Assembly: GCF_000720635.1 (NCBI RefSeq)
Contig: NZ_JOCF01000009.1
Coordinates: 79,123 to 143,122 of the forward strand
Length of the DNA stretch: 64,000 nt
DNA from: Streptomyces sp. NRRL WC-3742
GTDB lineage: Bacteria; Actinomycetota; Actinomycetes; Streptomycetales; Streptomycetaceae
Reading direction: 5' to 3'
Shown: one piece after another, positions 33,063 through 46,853 of the stretch
Layout: every line of letters starts with the position of its first letter
Numbering within the stretch: the first letter of the stretch is position 1
Notes under the pieces: model-generated
The model's database searches: none
Told to the model about the DNA's origin: nothing
The model's input: only the letters and a program-made list of their open reading frames with translations
Program-made: the position numbers and the translations under genes

Positions 33063-34652
33063 TCAGGACTCCTCTGGCGCGGACTGCTCGCCCATCTTCG
33101 GGGGCTTCCAGTCGCGAGGCTTCGCCCACTCGATGACGAGCCGTTGGGGGGTCACTCGTTGGCCTGAGTAGTCGGCCTTCCGGATGAAGACCCTGTCGAT
33201 GGCGAGGCGCAAAAGTTGCCCTCGGAACGTCTCGCTGGATGAGTCCCACAACTCCGTGCAGCGGTCGGGGTCAGTGAGGACCGAGATGTCGCCGAGCGGC
33301 TGGGCCAGCCTCTCCCACTCCTCTCGCGCGCTCTCAACGTCAGCCACCGCTACCAGCCGTTGCTTGACGAACGTGGCTTCGCCGTCCCTGCCGGGGTAGG
33401 CCCCGGCGGCGTTGAGCCGGTCGAGCCGGGCGACCGCCTCTTCCGCGACCTTGAGCTGGCCCCGAGCCTCGGCTTCCGCCTCGCTCTCCGTTGGGTGCGA
33501 GAGGACGACCCAGCGCTCGCTTACGGCCAGCATCGTCGGGTCCAGCGGGTCTGCTGCCGCTAGGCGCTTCTTCCACTCAGCCAGGACGACGCGAAGGACG
33601 CCACTGCGCGTAGCGGTGCATGGGTCCTTGCAGGGAATCCCCGCGAGGTGTGCAGCGCACCGGAAGGAGTTCCCGTTAGAGGTCGCGCGGTGACCCGTCT
33701 GCTCGGCAAGGCCGCCACCAGCGCACCAGGTCAGGCCGGCGACGGGGTTGTTCTCGGCAGGAGCCTGGTCCTCCGTGCGAGGAGGGCCGAAGCCTGCTGG
33801 CATCTCGACCCCGGCGGCCAAACGGCGATGCTTGTCCCAAATAGCTTGGGGGATGCCGTTGAAGCCCTTGGCGAAGACGCGGACCTTCTTCCCCTTGGAG
33901 TTGAGGTAGATCACAGGAGCGCCCTTGACGGTCACCGTCTGCCAGCCCAGGTAGACGGGGTTTCGGAGGATCTTGCCAACGGTGGTCGCCCTCCAGGGGC
34001 CGCCTCGGGGCGCGGTGAACCCGTCTGCGGTGAGGCCGGCCGCGATCTTGCGTTGAGATCTCCCTTCCGAGGCTTCGTAGTGAATCCGCTCGACTACCGG
34101 CCACCACTTGTTGCCCTTGAGCTTGCGCTTCTTCGTGGCCTTGAGTCCGTACGGCACGGTGGCAAGCCACTTGCCCTCGTCGCGCTGCTCTGCCTTGGTG
34201 TCCCGTACTTTCTCGGACAGGACACGGCTGTACTCGCGGTCGCGCTCGGCGTCCTCAATGATCCGGCGACGGTCCTCGGGTCGCTCGGTGTCGAGCCCGT
34301 TGATATCGAAGACGAGCCGCTTGCCGGGGCTGTCCAGGATCTTCAGTACGTCGCCCGCGCCCCTGCGGCTGTACCGCGATGAGTCGTAGGCCCACAGGCA
34401 GTGCGACTCGCCTTCGAGAAGGGCGTGGACCGCTTCATCGAAATCGGGGCGCTTCACGGTGGTCTTGTACGCAGACACGTTCTCGCGGAAGATGCGGCGG
34501 ATCGTGTAGCCGTTTCGCGCACCCCAGGCTCGGCCCCGTGTCTCCTGGGCTTTCAGGGACAGAATGTCCTTCTTGGCGGTGTTTCTCACCACCTCGGATT
34601 TCCGCAGCAGGAGGTCCAGATAGCGGATCTCACTCCCAGCCGTGCGCGCCAT
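33063..34652 (-). CDS. int: Large serine integrase
   Basis: 529 aa, ATG at 34652 with GGAGAG upstream. Resolvase domain: YLDLLLRKS with catalytic Ser19, then KAQETRGRAWGARNGYTI and the DSSRYSRRGAGD region. Recombinase domain: GLTADGFTAPRGGPWRATTV and ILRNPVYLGW. A Cys-containing segment (CAGGGLAEQTGHR...FRCAAHLAGIPC) takes the place of the zinc ribbon, with an unusual first half lacking the CxxC pair. A coiled coil (ARGQLKVAEEAVARLDRLN) follows. It joins phage attP to host attB. The gene begins 56 bases from the attachment junction. Confidence 0.92.
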   Translation of the reverse strand: MARTAGSEIRYLDLLLRKSEVVRNTAKKDILSLKAQETRGRAWGARNGYTIRRIFRENVSAYKTTVKRPDFDEAVHALLEGESHCLWAYDSSRYSRRGAGDVLKILDSPGKRLVFDINGLDTERPEDRRRIIEDAERDREYSRVLSEKVRDTKAEQRDEGKWLATVPYGLKATKKRKLKGNKWWPVVERIHYEASEGRSQRKIAAGLTADGFTAPRGGPWRATTVGKILRNPVYLGWQTVTVKGAPVIYLNSKGKKVRVFAKGFNGIPQAIWDKHRRLAAGVEMPAGFGPPRTEDQAPAENNPVAGLTWCAGGGLAEQTGHRATSNGNSFRCAAHLAGIPCKDPCTATRSGVLRVVLAEWKKRLAAADPLDPTMLAVSERWVVLSHPTESEAEAEARGQLKVAEEAVARLDRLNAAGAYPGRDGEATFVKQRLVAVADVESAREEWERLAQPLGDISVLTDPDRCTELWDSSSETFRGQLLRLAIDRVFIRKADYSGQRVTPQRLVIEWAKPRDWKPPKMGEQSAPEES

Positions 34653-34699
34653 ATGTTCACTCTCCGGTCAGCGGCGCGCACCCGCACCCGGGGAGGTGG

Positions 34700-34735
34700 C
34701 AGTCTGGTTACGCGCTCTGGAGGGCGTACGCGTCG
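34700..34735. other. Right prophage attachment junction (att), approximate
   Basis: Host GTP cyclohydrolase II homology reads through DAYALQ (34717-34734, minus strand) and then changes to SA-stop, and the integrase region begins. The crossover is therefore near 34710-34722. The core dinucleotide cannot be set without the empty attB or the left junction, which is outside the window. Confidence 0.6.
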
Positions 34736-35064
34736 AGCTTGTTGTAGAGCCCGATGCCCCGGCCCTCCTGGCGCAGGTAGAGCAGGTACCCGCCGGCCTC
34801 GGCGATGCGCTCGACGGCCTCGCGCAGCTGCGGCCCGCAGTCGCAGCGGTCCGAACCGAAGACGTCGCCCGTCAGGCACTCGGAGTGCAGCCGCACCAGG
34901 GGCGTCGCGCCCTCCGCGACGGTGCCGAAGGCGAGCGCGAGGTGCTCCGCACCGTCCTCGAGGCCGTGGAAGGTGGTGGCCTCGGCCTCGGCGCGGTAGC
35001 CGTCCGGGAAGGTCAGCGGGATGCGCACGCGCGAGCGCACCGTGGCGGGACCGGGCTGCGGCAT
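34708..35064 (-). pseudogene. ribA: GTP cyclohydrolase II, 3' half removed by prophage
   Basis: ATG 35064 after GGAGG. 118 aa are left: the N-terminal strands ([16 protein letters not shown]), the zinc site [15 protein letters not shown] (C-x10-C-x-C) and [19 protein letters not shown], after which the frame ends as SA-stop. Intact enzymes are about 200 residues; the missing part holds the TNNPxK segment and the rest of the active site, so the product is expected to be inactive. The enzyme normally opens riboflavin synthesis from GTP. Streptomycetes usually have more than one copy, which would make the loss tolerable. Confidence 0.85.
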
Positions 35065-35109
35065 GGGTGTGCCTCCGTCGTTCGGGGTGGATCGGGTCGA
35101 TCGGGTGTC

Positions 35110-36699
<1,590 letters not shown>

Positions 36700-36714
36700 T
36701 CCCGTACGCCTGAG

Positions 36715-36798
36715 CCCACCCTGCTGCACCCCACCCTGCTGCACCCGACCCTGCCGTACCCGACCGGAGCGGGCACCGATGGTCGGGTACGGCAGGGT
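36715..36798 (+). terminator. 15-bp tandem repeats and hairpin after gdhA
   Basis: Three tandem 15-base units (CCCACCCTGCTGCAC twice, then a diverged CCGACCCTGCCGTAC at 36745) followed by the reverse complement of the last unit. The result is an 18-bp stem (36748-36765 with 36781-36798). It acts as a gdhA terminator. Confidence 0.65.
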
Positions 36799-36843
36799 GG
36801 GGCCTTCCTACGGTGGAGATCAACAAGGGAAGGACGGGGCGAA

Positions 36844-37719
36844 GTGCTGGAGCACCTGAACCGGGCGATGGACCGGATCGAGGAGGACCTCGACCGCGAG
36901 ATCGACGTGGCCGGGCTGGCGCGGATCGCGATGACGTCGGAGTACCACTTCCGGCGGCTGTTCTCGATGCTCGCCGGGATGCCGCTGTCGGAGTACGTCC
37001 GGCGCCGGCGGCTGACCGTCGCGGGAGCCGAAGTGCTGGACGGCGGGCGGACGTTGCTCGACATCGCGGTGCGTTACGGCTACACGTCGGGCGAGGCGTT
37101 CGCCCGGGCGTTCCGGGCGATGCACGGGGTCGGCCCCGGCGAGGCCCGGCGCGACGGCGCGGTGCTCACCTCACAGCCCCGGATGTCCTTCCGACTCGTC
37201 GTGGAGGGAAGCAGCAGCATGGATTACCGGATCGTCGAGAAGCCCGATTTCCGGGTCGTCGGCCGGAAGGCGCGGGTCCCCCTGATCTACCAGGGCGTCA
37301 ACCCGCACATCGCCGAGTTCATCAAGGGGCTCGGCAAGGAGACCGTCGAGCGGATCACGGCCCTGACCGGGTCGGACCCGGTCGGCATCGTGACGGTGAG
37401 CGACGACTTCTCGCCCAACCGGGAGGAGGGCTCCGAACTCGACTACTGGCACGCGGTGGTGGCACGCGAGGACGCGGTCGTTCCGGACGACCTGGAGGTG
37501 TTGCCCGTCCCGGCCGGCACCTGGGCGGTGTTCATCAACACAGGGGCGTTCCCGCAGGCGCTGCAGGAGATGTGGGGGGACGTGGCCAGCCAGTGGTTCC
37601 CGTCGAACCCGTACGAGGCCAGGCAGGGCCCGGAGATCCTCCAGGTCCGGTTCGTGCCGGGGACGGCCGACGCCGAGGCCGAGCTCTGGATCCCGGTGGC
37701 CCGGGCGGCGCGCGGCTGA
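36844..37719 (+). CDS. AraC-family regulator with GyrI-like domain
   Basis: 291 aa from GTG 36844. Two AraC helix-turn-helix motifs at residues 20-105 (DVAGLARIAMTSEYHFRRLF; LLDIAVRYGYTSGEAFARAF). Then a C-terminal GyrI-like small-molecule binding domain (YRIVEKPDFRVVGRKARVPL; VLPVPAGTWAVFINTG). This Rob/SoxS-like fusion senses drugs or small hydrophobic compounds. Its stop codon is the first base triplet of a heptad array (37717). Confidence 0.85.
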   Translation: MLEHLNRAMDRIEEDLDREIDVAGLARIAMTSEYHFRRLFSMLAGMPLSEYVRRRRLTVAGAEVLDGGRTLLDIAVRYGYTSGEAFARAFRAMHGVGPGEARRDGAVLTSQPRMSFRLVVEGSSSMDYRIVEKPDFRVVGRKARVPLIYQGVNPHIAEFIKGLGKETVERITALTGSDPVGIVTVSDDFSPNREEGSELDYWHAVVAREDAVVPDDLEVLPVPAGTWAVFINTGAFPQALQEMWGDVASQWFPSNPYEARQGPEILQVRFVPGTADAEAELWIPVARAARG

Positions 37720-37829
37720 CAGCTGACAGCGGACAGTCGACGGATAACAGATGACGGATGACGGATGACAGCGGACAGATTCTGCAATCTGTCCGCTGTC
37801 ATCCGTTCTCTGTTCTCTGTTCCCCGTCC
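37717..37829 (+). repeat. Stop-anchored heptad array A
   Basis: Nine 7-base units, consensus TGACRGM, run without gap from the TGA stop of the AraC gene to 37779. Eight bases later the same units resume in the opposite orientation (KCYGTCA class; 37788-37829). The centre is a perfect 19-bp inverted repeat (37763-37781 with 37786-37804, four-base loop CTGC) that can act as a terminator. Confidence 0.75.
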
Positions 37830-37964
37830 GCCGCCCGCCATCCGTCCGCCCACCCCGTTCGGCCCACCAGCGCCCGTCGCCGCTCCCGCCCGCCCCGCAT
37901 GCTGGGGCGGGGGAGAGCGAGGGCGCGCGGCGGCGCGGCCGCTATCCGAGGAGTGGGATCACCG

Positions 37965-38873
37965 ATGGCCAAGGCGTTCGGCTTCGTCGACTACGGCGGC
38001 CCGGAGACCCAGGAGTTCCTGGACCGCCCCGAGCTCGCCCCGGGCCCCGGCCGGATCGCGATCACGGTGCGCGCGGCCGGGGTGAACCCGGTGGACTGGA
38101 AGGTCCGCCGGGGGCTGCTCGGCCGTGAGCGGCAACTGCCCGCCGTGATGGGGCAGGAGGCGTCCGGCGTGGTCCAGCGGGTCGGCCCCGGAGTGGACGG
38201 CTTCGCCCCGGGCGACGAGGTGTTCGGCGTCGTGGCCGCCGGGGCCTTCGCCGAACAGACCCTCCTGCGGGCCGAGTCGAGCGCCCGCAAGCCGTCCGCC
38301 GTGGGATTCGACCGGGCCGCCGTCCTGGGCGTCGCCGCCGCCACTGCCGACGACGCCTTGCGCGACCTCGGCCTGGCCCCCGGGCGCACCCTGCTGATCG
38401 TCGGAGCCTCCGGCGGCGTCGGCGGCGCGGCCGCCCAACTCGCCCGCCGCCAGGGCCTGACCGTCCTCGGCACCACCGGCGAGAGGGGCCGCCCGTACCT
38501 GGAATCCCTCGGCGCGGTGCCCGTCCGCTACGGAGAGGGCGTCGCCGAGCGGCTCGCGGCCGCCGCCCCCGAGGGCGTCGACGCCATCCTCGACCTGGTC
38601 GGCGGCGAAGCCCTGCGCGCCGTGGCCCCGGCCCTCACCGACCGCGCCAACCTGGTCAGCACCGTCGACCCGGTCACCGCCGCCGACCTCGGCGGCCGCT
38701 ACATCACCCGCTCCACCACGCCCGCCACGCTGGCCGCCCTCGCCGCCCTCGTCGCCGCCGGCGAACTGGACCCGCACATCACCGCCCGCTACCCGCTCGC
38801 CCATGCCGCCGAGGCCGTCGCGCTGGTCGAGTCCGGCCACCCACAGGGCAAGGTCGTCCTCGAAGTCTCCTGA
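37965..38873 (+). CDS. NADP-dependent quinone-type oxidoreductase
   Basis: 302 aa from ATG 37965, after GAGGAG. Medium-chain dehydrogenase fold without structural zinc: GroES-like part (AAGVNPVDWKVRRGLLG; VMGQEASGVVQRVGPGVDGF) and Rossmann part with LLIVGASGGVGGAAAQLARR. This is the zeta-crystallin/quinone reductase group, reducing quinones or enones with NADPH. Substrate unknown. It lies downstream of the AraC-type regulator, which may control it. Confidence 0.82.
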   Translation: MAKAFGFVDYGGPETQEFLDRPELAPGPGRIAITVRAAGVNPVDWKVRRGLLGRERQLPAVMGQEASGVVQRVGPGVDGFAPGDEVFGVVAAGAFAEQTLLRAESSARKPSAVGFDRAAVLGVAAATADDALRDLGLAPGRTLLIVGASGGVGGAAAQLARRQGLTVLGTTGERGRPYLESLGAVPVRYGEGVAERLAAAAPEGVDAILDLVGGEALRAVAPALTDRANLVSTVDPVTAADLGGRYITRSTTPATLAALAALVAAGELDPHITARYPLAHAAEAVALVESGHPQGKVVLEVS

Positions 38874-38885
38874 AGACACAAGATG

Positions 38886-38900
38886 CTGACGATACGTCAG
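38886..38900. promoter_or_regulatory. Palindrome CTGACG-ATA-CGTCAG
   Basis: A perfect 15-base dyad between the oxidoreductase stop and the VOC gene start; probable operator for the VOC gene. Confidence 0.4.
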
Positions 38901-38919
38901 TGACGAATGAGGCAGAACA

Positions 38920-39684
38920 GTGAAGCAGAACACCGTCACCACCAACGGCCCCTGCTGGGTCGAGCTCGGCACCTCCGACCCGGCCGCCGCCAAGGCGTTC
39001 TACGGCGAACTGTTCGGCTGGCGCGCCGTCACCGACGTCCGCCCCGAGGCCGGCGGCTACACCCAGATGCACCTGGGCGAGGCCCCGGCCGCCGCCATCA
39101 CCCCGATCTACGCCCCGCAGCAGCCCGTGGCCTGGACGGTCTCCTTCGCCGTCGCCGAGGCCGACGCCACCGCCGCGAGCATCGAGGGCGCCGGCGGCCG
39201 CCTGCTGATGGGGCCCGCCGACGTGTTCGACCTCGGCCGCTTCGCGGTGGCCGCCGACCCCTCGGGCGCCGTCTTCACCCTCTGGCAGGCCCGCGCCTTC
39301 CCCGGCGCCGGGGTGTTCAACGAGCCGGGCTCGCTCGGCTGGGTCGAACTGCTCACCCGCGAGCCGGAGAGCGCCCTCGCCTTCTACCCGAAGGTGTTCG
39401 GCTGGTCGGTGGCCCCCTCCGAGCAGTACACCCAGTGGGGCCTGGCCGGCCAGGACTTCGGCGGGATGCTGGTCATGGGCGAGAACTTCCCGCCGCAGGT
39501 GCCGCCGCACTGGCTGCCGTACTTCAGCGTCGCCGACGTCGACCTCACCGTCGGCCGGGCCACGGGCCTCGGCGCGGACGTCCTGATGCCCGCCACCGAC
39601 GTGCCGGACGGTCCGCGCATCGCCGTGCTCCGCGACGGCCAGGGCGCCGCGTTCGGCGTCTACCTCGCGGGCGCCGAGGGCTGA
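38920..39684 (+). CDS. VOC family protein (two glyoxalase-like modules)
   Basis: 254 aa from GTG 38920. Two similar halves, each with the strand-helix pattern of the vicinal oxygen chelate fold (WVELGTSDPAAAKAFYGELF and WVELLTREPESALAFYPKVF, then GRFAVAADPSGAVFTLWQ). The family includes glyoxalases, dioxygenases and resistance proteins; the exact reaction cannot be read from sequence. Its 3' end overlaps the convergent lnt gene by 25 bases. Confidence 0.8.
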   Translation: MKQNTVTTNGPCWVELGTSDPAAAKAFYGELFGWRAVTDVRPEAGGYTQMHLGEAPAAAITPIYAPQQPVAWTVSFAVAEADATAASIEGAGGRLLMGPADVFDLGRFAVAADPSGAVFTLWQARAFPGAGVFNEPGSLGWVELLTREPESALAFYPKVFGWSVAPSEQYTQWGLAGQDFGGMLVMGENFPPQVPPHWLPYFSVADVDLTVGRATGLGADVLMPATDVPDGPRIAVLRDGQGAAFGVYLAGAEG

Positions 39685-41288
39685 GCGGCGGCGGCCCGAT
39701 CAGCGGCCCGATCAGCGGCCCGGCCGCCGGCGCGCGAGCGCCAGGCCGCCACCCCCGCGCCCGCCGTGACCAGCAGCGCGCCCATCGGCACCACGTCGCC
39801 GATCCGGTCGTACCAGGTCAGCGTGCCGGGCTCGGTGAGCGGCAGCCGTACGGTCAGCGCCCCGGTGTCGCCGGTGCCGAGCCGGGCGAGCTCGCGCCCC
39901 TGCGCGTCGAAGGCGGCCGACACCCCGGTCAGCGACGCCTGTACGGCGGGGCGGCCCGTCTCGGCGGCCCGGATCGCCGCCAGGGAGACGTGCTGCTCGG
40001 GCGCCCAGGTGTGCTGGAAGGTCGAGGTCGAGGACTGGTACACCAGCACCCGGGCGCCGTCCCGCGCGGCGGTGCGCGACATGTCGGGGAAGGCCGACTC
40101 GAAGCAGACCAGCGCCGCCACCGGCAGCGGCCCGCCCGACCGGTCGGTGACGGGCAGCAGGTGGAAGGCGGTGCCGGGCGCCCGGTTCTCGCCCGCCGCC
40201 CGGCTGACCCCGGAGATCCAGCCCAGCAGGGGCCGCAGCGGGATGTACTCGCCGAAGGGCACCAGCCGGATCTTGCGGTAGCGGTCCAGCACCCCGGAGG
40301 GGGAGACCAGCACCGCGTCCTTGGAGATCCGCCCGTCCGCCTTGCGGGCGTCCTCGCCGGCGAGCAGCTGGGCGCCGGTGGCGGCGGACAGTTCGCGCAG
40401 CCGGTCCAGCGAGGCCGCGTCCTGGTCGAGGTCGGCGGTGGTACTGCTCTCGCCCCAGACGACCAGGTCCACCGGCCGCCCGGCCAGCGCGGCGGTGGCG
40501 CGGGCGCTCGCGTCGAACCGCTCCTGAGGGTCCTCCACGATGCCCGGCTGGACCAGCGCCACCGTCACCGCCCCGGTGCGCACCGGCGCCTCCCGCAGGG
40601 CGAACAGCAGGGGTCCTGCCGCCAGCACGGCCACCACGCTCAGCGCCGCGACGGCGCGGGGCGCGCGGTGCACGGCGGTCAGCAGCACCAGCACCCCGGT
40701 GTTGACGGCCGCGACGGCCGCGCTGACCAGCCAGATCCCGCCCGCCGAGGCCAGCGCCAGGACGGCGGGGTGCTGCCACTGGGTGGCGCCGAGCAGCGCC
40801 CAGGGGCCGCCGAGGGCGTGCCAGGAGCGCGCGTACTCGGCGGTCACCCACACCGCCGGGACGACCAGCAGCGCCAGCAGCGTCCGACGGGTGGTCAGCG
40901 GCGGGCTCAGCAGCCGGTGCACCGCGTACCCGAGGCCGCCCTGGAGCGCGCCGAACAGGACGGCGATCACCGGCAGTCCGGGGCCGATGGACGGCAGCAG
41001 CCAGTACATCGCCGTCAGGATGAACCCGGCGCCGAACCACCATCCGCGCACCGCCGCCTCGCGCGGCCCCGGCGCCCGCTGCATCAGCAGCAGCCCGGGC
41101 ACCAGCGCGACCCATGCCAGCCACGCCTGCCCGGCCGCCGGGAACGCCAGTACCGGCACCGCCCCGCACGCCAGCGCCCCCACCCGCCCCCGGTACCGGT
41201 GCGGATGCGGATGCGGCGCGCGCGGCGCCTGCTCTCGCGCGGGGGCCGTGCTCAGGGCTGGGCTGGAGGGAGCGGTGCGGCGCGACAT
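39660..41288 (-). CDS. lnt: Apolipoprotein N-acyltransferase
   Basis: 542 aa from ATG 41288. About seven membrane segments in the first 220 residues, then a nitrilase domain with the catalytic triad Glu (VVWGESS), Lys (RYRKIRLVPFGEY) and Cys (VCFESAFPDMS), then a last membrane segment. N-acylates lipoproteins at the membrane outer face. The C-terminal tail has an Ala/Asp/Arg repeat (DRAADRAADRAAAA) encoded by a 12-base tandem repeat near 39700. Confidence 0.87.
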   Translation of the reverse strand: MSRRTAPSSPALSTAPAREQAPRAPHPHPHRYRGRVGALACGAVPVLAFPAAGQAWLAWVALVPGLLLMQRAPGPREAAVRGWWFGAGFILTAMYWLLPSIGPGLPVIAVLFGALQGGLGYAVHRLLSPPLTTRRTLLALLVVPAVWVTAEYARSWHALGGPWALLGATQWQHPAVLALASAGGIWLVSAAVAAVNTGVLVLLTAVHRAPRAVAALSVVAVLAAGPLLFALREAPVRTGAVTVALVQPGIVEDPQERFDASARATAALAGRPVDLVVWGESSTTADLDQDAASLDRLRELSAATGAQLLAGEDARKADGRISKDAVLVSPSGVLDRYRKIRLVPFGEYIPLRPLLGWISGVSRAAGENRAPGTAFHLLPVTDRSGGPLPVAALVCFESAFPDMSRTAARDGARVLVYQSSTSTFQHTWAPEQHVSLAAIRAAETGRPAVQASLTGVSAAFDAQGRELARLGTGDTGALTVRLPLTEPGTLTWYDRIGDVVPMGALLVTAGAGVAAWRSRAGGRAADRAADRAAAAQPSAPAR

Positions 41289-41351
41289 GCCCCGTATTGT
41301 CCGCCCGCCCCGCCGTCCGTGCCAGACGGAAGCGCGCCAGGTTGACGCGGA

Positions 41352-41394
41352 CCGGCCACCACCTGCCGCCCGGACAGCGGCGGGTGGTGGCCGG
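41352..41394 (-). terminator. Terminator after cobN
   Basis: Twelve-base stem CCGGCCACCACC / GGTGGTGGCCGG, 13 bases beyond the cobN stop. The stop itself lies in a shorter hairpin (GAGGGCTGACAGCCCTC, read on the minus strand). Confidence 0.7.
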
Positions 41395-41406
41395 CCCCGA
41401 GGGCTG

Positions 41407-45041
<3,635 letters not shown>

Positions 45042-45045
<4 letters not shown>

Positions 45046-45242
45046 AGGAAGGCCCTCCCGGCCTCGTCGGTGGCCAGGATGGCCGCGGTGATGGCCGGGG
45101 TGGCCGAAGTCTGGGCCTGGGCGGCCGTGGTGACGGCTGTGGTGGCGGTCGCGGTGACGGCACGGTGGGCCGCGGTGACGGCACGGGGTGCCGGACAGGC
45201 GTCCGGGGACGCGGACGCGCGCAGGCGACGGCGCTGGTGCAT
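45042..45242 (-). CDS. 66-aa ORF coupled to cobN, leader-like
   Basis: ATG 45242 behind GAGGAAGG, ending at a TGA that overlaps the cobN ATG (ATGA). The product is Ala/Thr/Val-rich (MHQRRRLRASASPDA, then repeated AVTA and TATT blocks) and looks low-complexity. It lies between the riboswitch and cobN, so riboswitch control of its ribosome site would control cobN through translational coupling. It could be a non-functional leader or a small real protein; I cannot tell. Confidence 0.5.
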
Positions 45243-45274
45243 AGCTGCCTTCCTCGGGGTCCGCGCCCCGGGCC

Positions 45275-45440
45275 GGTGGAGGACGGCAGGAGTTCCTGGC
45301 TCCCGCGGCCACCGGTCGTCCGGTGCGCCGCGGTCACAGTGGCGGGACCGCACCGGGCTCACACCGGTTTCCTCCCCTGCGCCGTCGCTGGCGTGGACGG
45401 TCCGCCGGGACCGCCCGCCCAGCATCGTACGGGGTGCGGC
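45275..45440 (-). promoter_or_regulatory. Cobalamin riboswitch
   Basis: Read on the minus strand: GAAACCGGTG (45371-45362), then GCGGTCCCGCCACTGTGA ending at 45334, then the B12 box GCCAGGAACTCCTGCC (45300-45285). These are the core conserved parts of the AdoCbl riboswitch in the right order and spacing. A following CCTCC could pair with the GAGGAAGG ribosome site of the leader ORF, suggesting translational control. Boundaries are approximate. Confidence 0.9.
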
Positions 45441-45551
45441 TGACCTGCGGGAGAGCCCGCCGGAGCTCGACGGGGGCGGGCCGGGGTGAACGGGCCCGGG
45501 GCGGGCGGGGATGTGACGCGACGGACGGAGGCAACGGATCGGATCATCTGT

Positions 45552-46853
45552 ATGCTCGCCGCCATGCCACCGACACCCGACCCCACCCCGCCGGGCGCCC
45601 CGGTGCCAGGGCGGGCGGTGTCCGACCGGGCCCGGGCGGACGTCTGCCCCGGCGCGCTGCGCCTGCACGCCGCCGACGACGGCGCCCTGGCGCGCATCCG
45701 CCTGCCCGGAGGTGAGCTGACGGACCGTCAGGCGCTCGCCCTCGCGGAGGCTTCCGAAGCGCTCGGCGACGGCGCCCTGGAGACCACCTCGCGCGGCAAC
45801 GTCCAACTGCGCGGCCTGGGTTCGGACTGCGCGGGCGAACTCGCCGAGCGGCTGCGGGCGGTGAGGCTGCTGCCCTCCGACACCCACGAGCGGGTGCGCA
45901 ACATCGTCGCCTCGCCGCTGGCCGGGCTTCCCGACGCCTCAGGGCCCGACGTGCGGGCCTGGGTGCGGGAACTGGACGCGCGGCTGTGCGCGAGCGACTG
46001 GGCGGCCGGGCTCTCCGGCAAGTTCCTGTTCGCCCTGGACGACGGGCGGGGCGACGTCGCCGCGCTCGACGCCGATGTGACATTGATCGCAGGCTCGGCG
46101 GGCGAGGGCGAGGGCGAGGGCCCGGGCCCGGGCCCGGGTTCCGGGAGCGCCGCCCCGCTGCTGCGCCTCGGGCGCGACGCGTACGGCCACCCCGTGGAGC
46201 CCGGCCGGGAGGTGACGGCCGTCCTCGACGCCGCCCGCGCCTTCCTCGACGCGCTGCGCACCACCGGCCGGCGGGCCTGGCACCCGCGCGAGGTGCCCGA
46301 CCTGCTGCCCGCCGGCACCGTGGCGCTGCCCGGCTTCGCCGGTGAGGCGCCCGCCCTCGGCGTGCTGCCCGGCGCGCTCTCGGTGGGCCTGCGCTTCGGC
46401 CGGGCGAGCGCCGCGCAGTGGCGGGCGCTGGTCGCCGCCTCGGCGGGCGGGCTGCGGCTGACGCCCTGGCGCGGCGTGGTGCTGCCGGGGGCCGCGGCCC
46501 CCGGGCTCGCGAAGCTGGCGCAGGCCGGCTTCCGTACGGAGGCGGGCTCGGCCTGGGAGCGGGCCAGCGCCTGCACCGGGCTGCCGGGCTGCGCCAAGTC
46601 GCTGGCCGACGTCCGGGCGGACGCGGCCTCGGCGCTGGACGCCGCGGGTGCGGCGACAGGACTTCCCGTGCACTGGTCCGGCTGTGAGCGGCGCTGCGGA
46701 CACCCGGCCGGACGGTGGGTGGACGTGCTCGCCACGGGGCAGGGCTACCGGGTGACGGTGAACGGGCCGGCGGGCGCCTCCGGGGCGGCCGTCGACGTGA
46801 GGAACGAGCAGACGGCCGAGGCGGTCGCCGCGGCCAGGAGGACCACCAAGTGA
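45552..46853 (+). CDS. cobG: Precorrin-3B synthase
   Basis: 433 aa from ATG 45552; ATG 45564 is equally possible. Two ferredoxin-like halves of the sulfite/nitrite reductase type ([35 protein letters not shown]), and the cysteines for the Fe4S4/sirohaem-type cluster near the end ([27 protein letters not shown]). This oxygen-using enzyme of the aerobic pathway makes precorrin-3B. GTGA overlap with cobH. Confidence 0.87.
   Translation: MLAAMPPTPDPTPPGAPVPGRAVSDRARADVCPGALRLHAADDGALARIRLPGGELTDRQALALAEASEALGDGALETTSRGNVQLRGLGSDCAGELAERLRAVRLLPSDTHERVRNIVASPLAGLPDASGPDVRAWVRELDARLCASDWAAGLSGKFLFALDDGRGDVAALDADVTLIAGSAGEGEGEGPGPGPGSGSAAPLLRLGRDAYGHPVEPGREVTAVLDAARAFLDALRTTGRRAWHPREVPDLLPAGTVALPGFAGEAPALGVLPGALSVGLRFGRASAAQWRALVAASAGGLRLTPWRGVVLPGAAAPGLAKLAQAGFRTEAGSAWERASACTGLPGCAKSLADVRADAASALDAAGAATGLPVHWSGCERRCGHPAGRWVDVLATGQGYRVTVNGPAGASGAAVDVRNEQTAEAVAAARRTTK

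Noticed and set aside
34653..34740. tRNA gene as attachment site
   Set aside because: No tRNA-like sequence; the junction lies in the GTP cyclohydrolase II gene and the integrase is a serine type, which does not need a tRNA.
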